From Ampelocalamus luodianensis (lineage: Eukaryota; Streptophyta; Magnoliopsida; Poales; Poaceae), in assembly GCA_036346255.1 (NCBI GenBank), contig CM070619.1, positions 39,252,342 through 39,316,341 on the forward strand: 64,000 nt of DNA, written 5' to 3'. Below, piece by piece: positions 58,544 to 64,000 of the stretch. Below the pieces are notes generated by a model. The model saw only the letters and a list, made by a program, of their open reading frames with translations. It made no database searches and was not told where the DNA came from. The translations under genes and the position numbers were made by a program. The stretch's first letter is position 1, and every line of letters starts with the position of its first letter.

Positions 58544-60482
58544 TGTAATATCCTGACTTTCATTTGAGAGTGCAATACAAATTGAGAGAGAATTAATGTA
58601 ATTCTCAGATAGTGCTAGAAATAATTTTCGGGAGAGAATAATTAATCGGTAGAAGGTTTCCTTTGAAAAAAAATGTTTAATCAGGAGAATAGAGGGGGTT
58701 TTCTGCGTTTTCCCGGCAACCTGGGCTTGGGCCTTGGCCCATGAGGCCTGGCCGGCCATAGGGGGGGAGGTGCCATCCTCCCCCAAAACCCTAGCCGCCC
58801 CCCCTCTCCTCGCCACCTTGGCCGCCGCCTCCCTCCTCTCCCCTCTCCCCTCCCCCTCCATCTTGCGCCTCCCCCTGCTGGTTGCTGCAAGGGTAACGAA
58901 TTGGCTGATCAAGAAGGAGGGGAACATCTTCGCGGATCAACCATCGTCTTCCTGGTTGCTGCAAGGGTAACGAATGTTGATCCTCATCGTTTGATTAGTG
59001 GTAGATGTGATTTGGATCATAATTGATTATATCAAAATGCTACGATTAGAAAGTTAGTTCTGTCCAGAATGTTGCGTGGCCTGTTTCGTGATCTTAGAGG
59101 CCGAATTTGAGATGTCCATCTCTAGAGTAATGTAGGTATTGTTCTTAGCTTTTGGTGACGGCCAAGAACAATAAATTCTGACGTACGGATCAAAAGTTAT
59201 GTTCGTTTTAGTTTCTGCTGTCCAGAATTCTGACGAGAATTAGCAGACACTGTAATTGTTAAAGTTTGACCTAGTTAGAGGATCATTCAGAAGTCTTGCC
59301 CATAACGATGTTTGTATGTGATATCATTAGCTTTCAGGATTGATAAAGAACACCCCATTTGGATTTTTAGAACAAAAGTTATGCACGTTTTAAGTTGACT
59401 GTCCAGAACCCTGACGAGAATGAATTGTCGATTTGCCTTTTAATTTATGATCAAGTTAATGGCAAATTCAGGTCTTTCACCCAACTATGTTTTTGTAGGC
59501 CTGGGTCCTAGCTTTGATATTGATAAAGAACTCTAAGTTTGGTTTAGCCAATTAGAAGTTATGGCCATTTTCGTGCCGCTGCCCAGAAGTGTCGGGCAGT
59601 TCTGACAGAGGGTGCTCATCGGTCTTTTGGGGCTTGGTATATTCAGAATTTGGATCTTCCATCAACTAAGTTGTTGTAGATAATCTTGTTACCTTTCAAT
59701 CAAGACTGAGTTTAGACTTTTATGAATTTCAGAGCAAAAGTTATGTCAATTTTAGTATTGCTGTCCATTATAGTTTTCTGATGGAATGTAGTTCAATTGG
59801 AGTAAAATTGTGTAGTTAAACGTTGGGGTGTTGGGGTAAGTGTAGCAAGTAGTGTCTTGACTTCATGGTTCTTATTGAGTAAACTAATGGTGTAGGAGGT
59901 GAGGCTCCGAGATTAGCGGCATCGTCGTTACGTCCTAACGCATCGCAACGCTAAAGGAAAGTACAATAATTTTGTGTGATTTGTAAACACTGGATGCTCA
60001 ATGATTAGTATTGTGTTTTGTTTGATATGTGAGAAGCTTCAATGTTCATGTTCATGATTTATTTTTAGGTGATCGTTGATGATGTTCCTCTTGGGAGGGA
60101 GTAGACACGCACTACTGATTCACTTCACCTTACACCAGCTTCAATAAAAGAATTAGATTCTGTTTTTCTTTCAATAAGTGATGGACTGTAATAAATAAAC
60201 TTAGATGTGGATGATAACTTTCTCTATGTTAAGATTGTTTAAATAACTGCTTATGTTCCCTAATCATTTGTTAGATATGATTATCTTAATGGATTCAGTA
60301 GACTTAAATATTTGGAATTTGTGGACTGCTGTTGTATTCTGTTCTAATACCTGCTTAGGTTCTAAAAGATGTTGATCTTTTGTAGATGAGTTGATGAATT
60401 TTTTGTTGAAATTATTCCGCTGTATGGTTATATGTTAGGTCTTTAGGTAGCACTTTGGCCTTCGAATAGCCAGGGTGTTACA
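58544..60482 (+). repeat. G 5' LTR
   Basis: TGTAATATCC...GGGTGTTACA, 1939 bases. GC-rich leader with GGCCGGCC near 58750. No clear hairpin row as in A/H/B; the expected place (about 59900-60060) is shorter here. Confidence 0.85.
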
Positions 60483-60484
60483 GG

Positions 60485-60496
60485 TGGTATCAGAGC
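60485..60496 (+). other. G primer-binding site
   Basis: TGGTATCAGAGC, the exact standard site, two bases after the LTR. Confidence 0.93.
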
Positions 60497-62559
60497 GGGT
60501 TTTAGGTGCGTGGTAATTAAGTTATTAAAATGACACACTGTGCACAGTAGGTGGGGTTGGGAAATCCATTGTTTCCGCATTTCTATTGTTGAGTTCCATT
60601 TGTTGAGCAATTGTCGAATTGTTTCTGTACTATTTTTCTTGTTGTTAATCTATGATATGGTGTGATATCTTATACCTATGAATTTATTCTATGATTGTCA
60701 TGAGATGATTATGTATAATCATAATTGATTATATTCTTTAATCGTGTCGATGATGGATGTTAAGAAGTGGAGGCCGTGGTTGTGGCCCTGGGTTTTGTCC
60801 GGTTACACCACCGTTCGTGGTAACAGAATAGAGTAGTATTTACTCCGAATACCATAGTTGAGTGTTGAGGGTGAGTTTCTTTAGAAAATATTATTCTCTT
60901 CCTTGATTCTGAATGTGGCCAGTTCTGGTAATAGTTGCGTTTGATGAAGTTTTCTTGAGTTAGTGTTTTACATTTCTTCTGATGAGTTTTCATTGGACTT
61001 TCTTGGTTCCATGAATCGGCTATTTGTTCTCCTGACTGTTGGTCTAATGTTGTTTCTTGGAAACGTTAGTTATCGGCGAAATTTATCTTTTTTTGGAGTT
61101 CTGCCCTTCTTGTTGGGGAATGCGAATCATTTATTCGCTTGGTATTCTGGATACTGGAAGTTTTTTTGGTGTAAGTTCTTTATCATGTGAAAGCTTTGAC
61201 TTTATGTATTTCTTTTGAATTCTTTCAATTGTGAAATTTAATACCTCTTTTTCTGAAAGATTGTGTTAAAACATTTAAGTGATGTCTTGTCATGCTTAAG
61301 TAAGAGGTATTAATTAAATGAATTAACAATTATGAGATAAGTTATCAGATTTGGGTTATTGGCTTTGGGCAAGCAGTTTATTCTTAACTAGTATCCATGG
61401 AAGTGAATTGACTAATGCGAAAGGTCGTTGTATTTGGTACCTGTTGAATTTTAGATAAGAGTTTGTTCATACTATTCAAGGACCCATTGTTATTAAGAAG
61501 TGTGGAAATGTTGATGAACCGGTTTGATCCTTACGATCGAGTAATCTGTTAAATTTGTTAGATGGATTGGAATCTAGGTCATCTTTCGGTTATTCTAACC
61601 GCTAGTGATGGTTAAGTTTAGGATGTGTTTGAATGTTGCCTTGATAAATATTCATCTTGAATCTGTCTTCTATTTGGATATTGATGATCTTGTTCGAATG
61701 ATAGCTTTACCTAATTTTTACCATGCTAAAAATTATTGAAACATGTTTAAATGACTAGATGAGCGATGATGTATCGCTTTATGAAACCTTGTCTGATGCA
61801 TCCTATAATATTGAAGTTTAAGACATTTCATTCTAATTTCTGAACATAAGGTAGAATGTTGAATCTATCCTTATAACTATTGTTGAGTTTGCAATCAGAG
61901 ATAGGATCATGATTGTGCCATATGTGGCTAAAGAGCATTTAGTGTGTACTACCTTGGCGTCGAGTGTCAGTAAGAGTTAAATGGATGAAAGCTAATAAGA
62001 GATTTCTGTTAGTGTACATTGGTGAGATTGTCGTGTTCTATTATCATCTTGTGGAAAGAGTTTGTTTCAATTATGAGGTTTTTGCACTAGGCTTTCCCTA
62101 GATCAAGTATATGCAATCTTATTTAGATTTTAGAGACATGATGAAGTAATTCATTGTGTTTCTTTTCAAAAGTTCATGAAGTGATAAGAGGTTATGATGA
62201 TTCTTGCTAATAGCATATTATTTTGTTGATTAGTGTGATTGTCAGACTATGGTTGTGATGATAATGTTGAATGATTTATAAGTAAAAGAAATTGATCGTT
62301 TGCATGATATTGTTTTAGTGAAAGTGTTTCGAGTTTTGCATTTGTTATCTTTTGGACATCATGAGTTATGTGGTAATTGAGTTTGTTTCGAGCAAAGTGA
62401 CGTGTTGAAAGATTTTATTGGTTTTTAAGTGGTTCTTGTGATTTGGGTCTTAAGAGCTTATCTTGTTTAAGCTGACAAAGTGATGTAGTAATCACAGAAA
62501 ATAACTTTCCTTGTTAAAGGAAGGAGTGAAGTAAAAGTATTTGAGATTTAAGTGACCAG
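60497..62559 (+). pseudogene. G fossil gag region
   Basis: T/G-rich, no usable frame. Phrases match the reverse complement of A1: 'gacacact...gtgcacagtagg' (60530-60552 against about 1536-1565) and 'ggccgtggttgtgg...ggttacaccaccgttcgtgg' (60768-60820 against about 1360-1400). It lies exactly between primer site and protease, the place of gag. Confidence 0.65.
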
Positions 62560-63387
62560 AGGCCGTGTCAACCACGTCACTCTGGAAGGAGCCAGAAGCA
62601 CCGATGTCGTGATCGGGTAAGTTTCGTTAACTCGACCACATCGCTTTGTTTGATTCGAGCTTCGCATTCGTTTGTTTCGGAATGTTTGCCACAAAGAATA
62701 AATTGGAAGTTATGCATCTTAGGCATACTCTGTTAGTCCAGTCCCCTGGAGCAGAGCTAAGCACTAGGGTGGGATGTTTAGGAGCTAAGGTACTCATAGC
62801 TGGAGTTGAGTTTCTAGCCAACCTGATTGTCCTAGATACCCAAACCTTAGATGTTATTCTTGGCATGGATTGGTTATCCAAGCACAAAGTCGTGCTAGAT
62901 TGTGGCCGAAGAGCCGTGACAGTCGAAGATGCCAAAGGAAACAAGGTAGAATTTCTAGCTACCTCAGTTCGTGATGGACATCTATTAGTGAACAGCCTGA
63001 AGACCCTTTCCTTGGAAGAAGTACCAGTCGTCAGTGAATATCCAGATGTGTTTCTGGAAGAATTACCAGGAATGTCACCGGATCGTGACATTGAGTTTGT
63101 CATCGACCTAGTGCCAGGGACAGCACCAATTTCGAAGAGACCTTATCGGATGCCAGCCGATGAATTGGTAGAGATGAAGAAGCAGATAGAAGAACTTCTT
63201 GAGAAAGGTTTCGTGAGACCTAGTTCGTCGCCGTGGGGAGCGCCAGTGTTGTTTGTTAAGAAGAAGGATGGAAGCATGAGGATGTGTATTGATTACCGTT
63301 CTCTCAACGAAGTTACTATCAAGAACAAGTACCCACTACCCCGGATAGATGATCTGTTTGATCAGATGAAAGGAGCCGGAGTGTTCT
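62560..63387 (+). pseudogene. G protease and start of reverse transcriptase
   Basis: From 62560 a Gag-protease linker (GRVNHV) and, in the frame from 62646, protease then RT. The protease active-site triplet DSG reads DSS (about 62651-62659) and the next residues are altered. The motif LDVILGMDWLSKH is intact. The RT start FPDVF/YPDVF, SSPWGAPVLFVKKKDG and YPLPRIDDLFDQM are readable. The frame is cut at 63387 by LTR I, so no catalytic RT motif remains. Confidence 0.9.
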
Positions 63388-64000
63388 TGTAACAGCCCCA
63401 ATTTTATAAACAGTAATAATCTGCTTTATGAACAGTAATGGGACACTGATCATAATATTACTGTTCATATTTGAAAATTTGGAGTTGTTGTTACAAATTA
63501 AAAACCTTGCTTTTCTAGCCAAAATCCAAAACCTATTCAGGTTTCAAAGAAAATACAAGTTAATGCTTGTGTGGTGGCTGGGAAGTATTTTTATTACAAC
63601 TTAAATCAATTATCTTGGTCAAAAATAATTTTTGCTGAGTTTTTAGAAATTATTTTGTCTTGAAGAAAAATATTTGTCTTTAATTAAACATATTCGGGCT
63701 AAAGTAATTATCTATATATTTTACAAAGCGGAATTGTGGTTTTATAAATTTATTTGGGAAATATATCATCCCAAGAGCCTCTTGGCAAAATTTCATGATT
63801 TTACAAATTTATTTGCTATTTTAAAGCCAGTCAAACTTTTGAGCGTTTGAATAGGGCTTGGTCAACTAACTGTCTAAACCCACCATTGCACTTGTAGCGA
63901 CTCGAGCTCAACAAGTTTGGGTCCAAAGCGTGCAATCGGGTGCACCGACACGTTCGTACGTGACCAAGTTTCCTAGCGCGCAAGCCGTCGATTCTTTGAT
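63388..64000 (+). mobile_element. Start of LTR I inserted in G's RT, continues outside window
   Basis: TGTAACAGCCCC start right inside the RT frame. The first 600 bases are AT-rich, then 'cagtcaaacttttgagcg' and a GAGTC/CTCGAG-like stretch as in family E. Probably a relative of E/F in plus orientation. Only one edge is visible. Confidence 0.7.

Larger units (their letters stand above)
58544..63387 (+). mobile_element. Element G: Ty3/gypsy element, right part lost to window edge and LTR I
   Basis: Plus-strand element with 5' LTR, primer site, fossil gag region and a protease-RT fragment. The LTR start and leader align with the reverse complement of B's LTR, and the fossil region aligns with the A family. 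The pol part has Tekay-like motifs. Left flank GTTAT (58539-58543) is the candidate target duplication; the other side is outside the window. Confidence 0.85.

Overview
The window is plant repeat heterochromatin, probably from a grass with a large genome. The evidence is nested chromovirus-type Ty3/gypsy elements, a Sirevirus-like Ty1/copia element, very long GC-rich LTRs and GGCCGGCC-rich leaders. I cannot name the species. I found no cellular protein gene, tRNA, rRNA, CRISPR array or origin. Almost every base belongs to a transposable element or to about 3.4 kb of AT-rich DNA in which the oldest visible insertions sit. Element names below (A, B, C...) are local labels.

Layout, outermost to innermost. 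(1) Old AT-rich substrate: 51982-52044 and 55246-58543. Three elements entered it: the minus-strand Ty3/gypsy element B (right end 51981), solo LTR F1 (52045-55245, target duplication CTACC) and the plus-strand Ty3/gypsy element G (58544 onward). G is itself cut by LTR I at 63388. (2) Element B has gag-pol with a C-terminal chromodomain. Its 3' LTR is cut at 18116 by giant LTR D, its gag is cut by element A2 (23968-45364), and its 5' LTR is cut by a non-autonomous hAT transposon (46474-50086), which carries solo LTR H (46542-48853, duplication CCCCC). (3) A2 is a non-autonomous relative of B with fossil coding sequence. It carries giant solo LTR E (28634-36922, CTTAT) in its interior and giant solo LTR E3 (40895-45263, ATTAA) in its 5' LTR. 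E carries solo LTR F2 (29486-32652). (4) D carries another member of the A family, A1 (left edge to 4010), and a full-length copia element C (5674-16235, duplication CTAGA).

How the parts work together: B and G supply recognisable protease, reverse transcriptase, RNase H, integrase and chromodomain segments. The A family has primer-binding site, polypurine tract and LTRs but only decayed coding DNA, so it must have moved in trans, plausibly by B-like enzymes. No element here looks able to move now. C has a deletion of the 5' LTR promoter plus frameshifts, B is split, and G has a changed protease active site and a broken reverse transcriptase.

Most noteworthy signals: a row of up to eight short hairpins at the same place in the LTRs of families A, H and B; short open segments with conserved stops and splice-acceptor-like left edges inside the 4-5 kb LTRs of families D/E and F; and a recurring loss of the middle base at CAG/CTG sites between repeat copies, which may be a consensus error linked to cytosine methylation.
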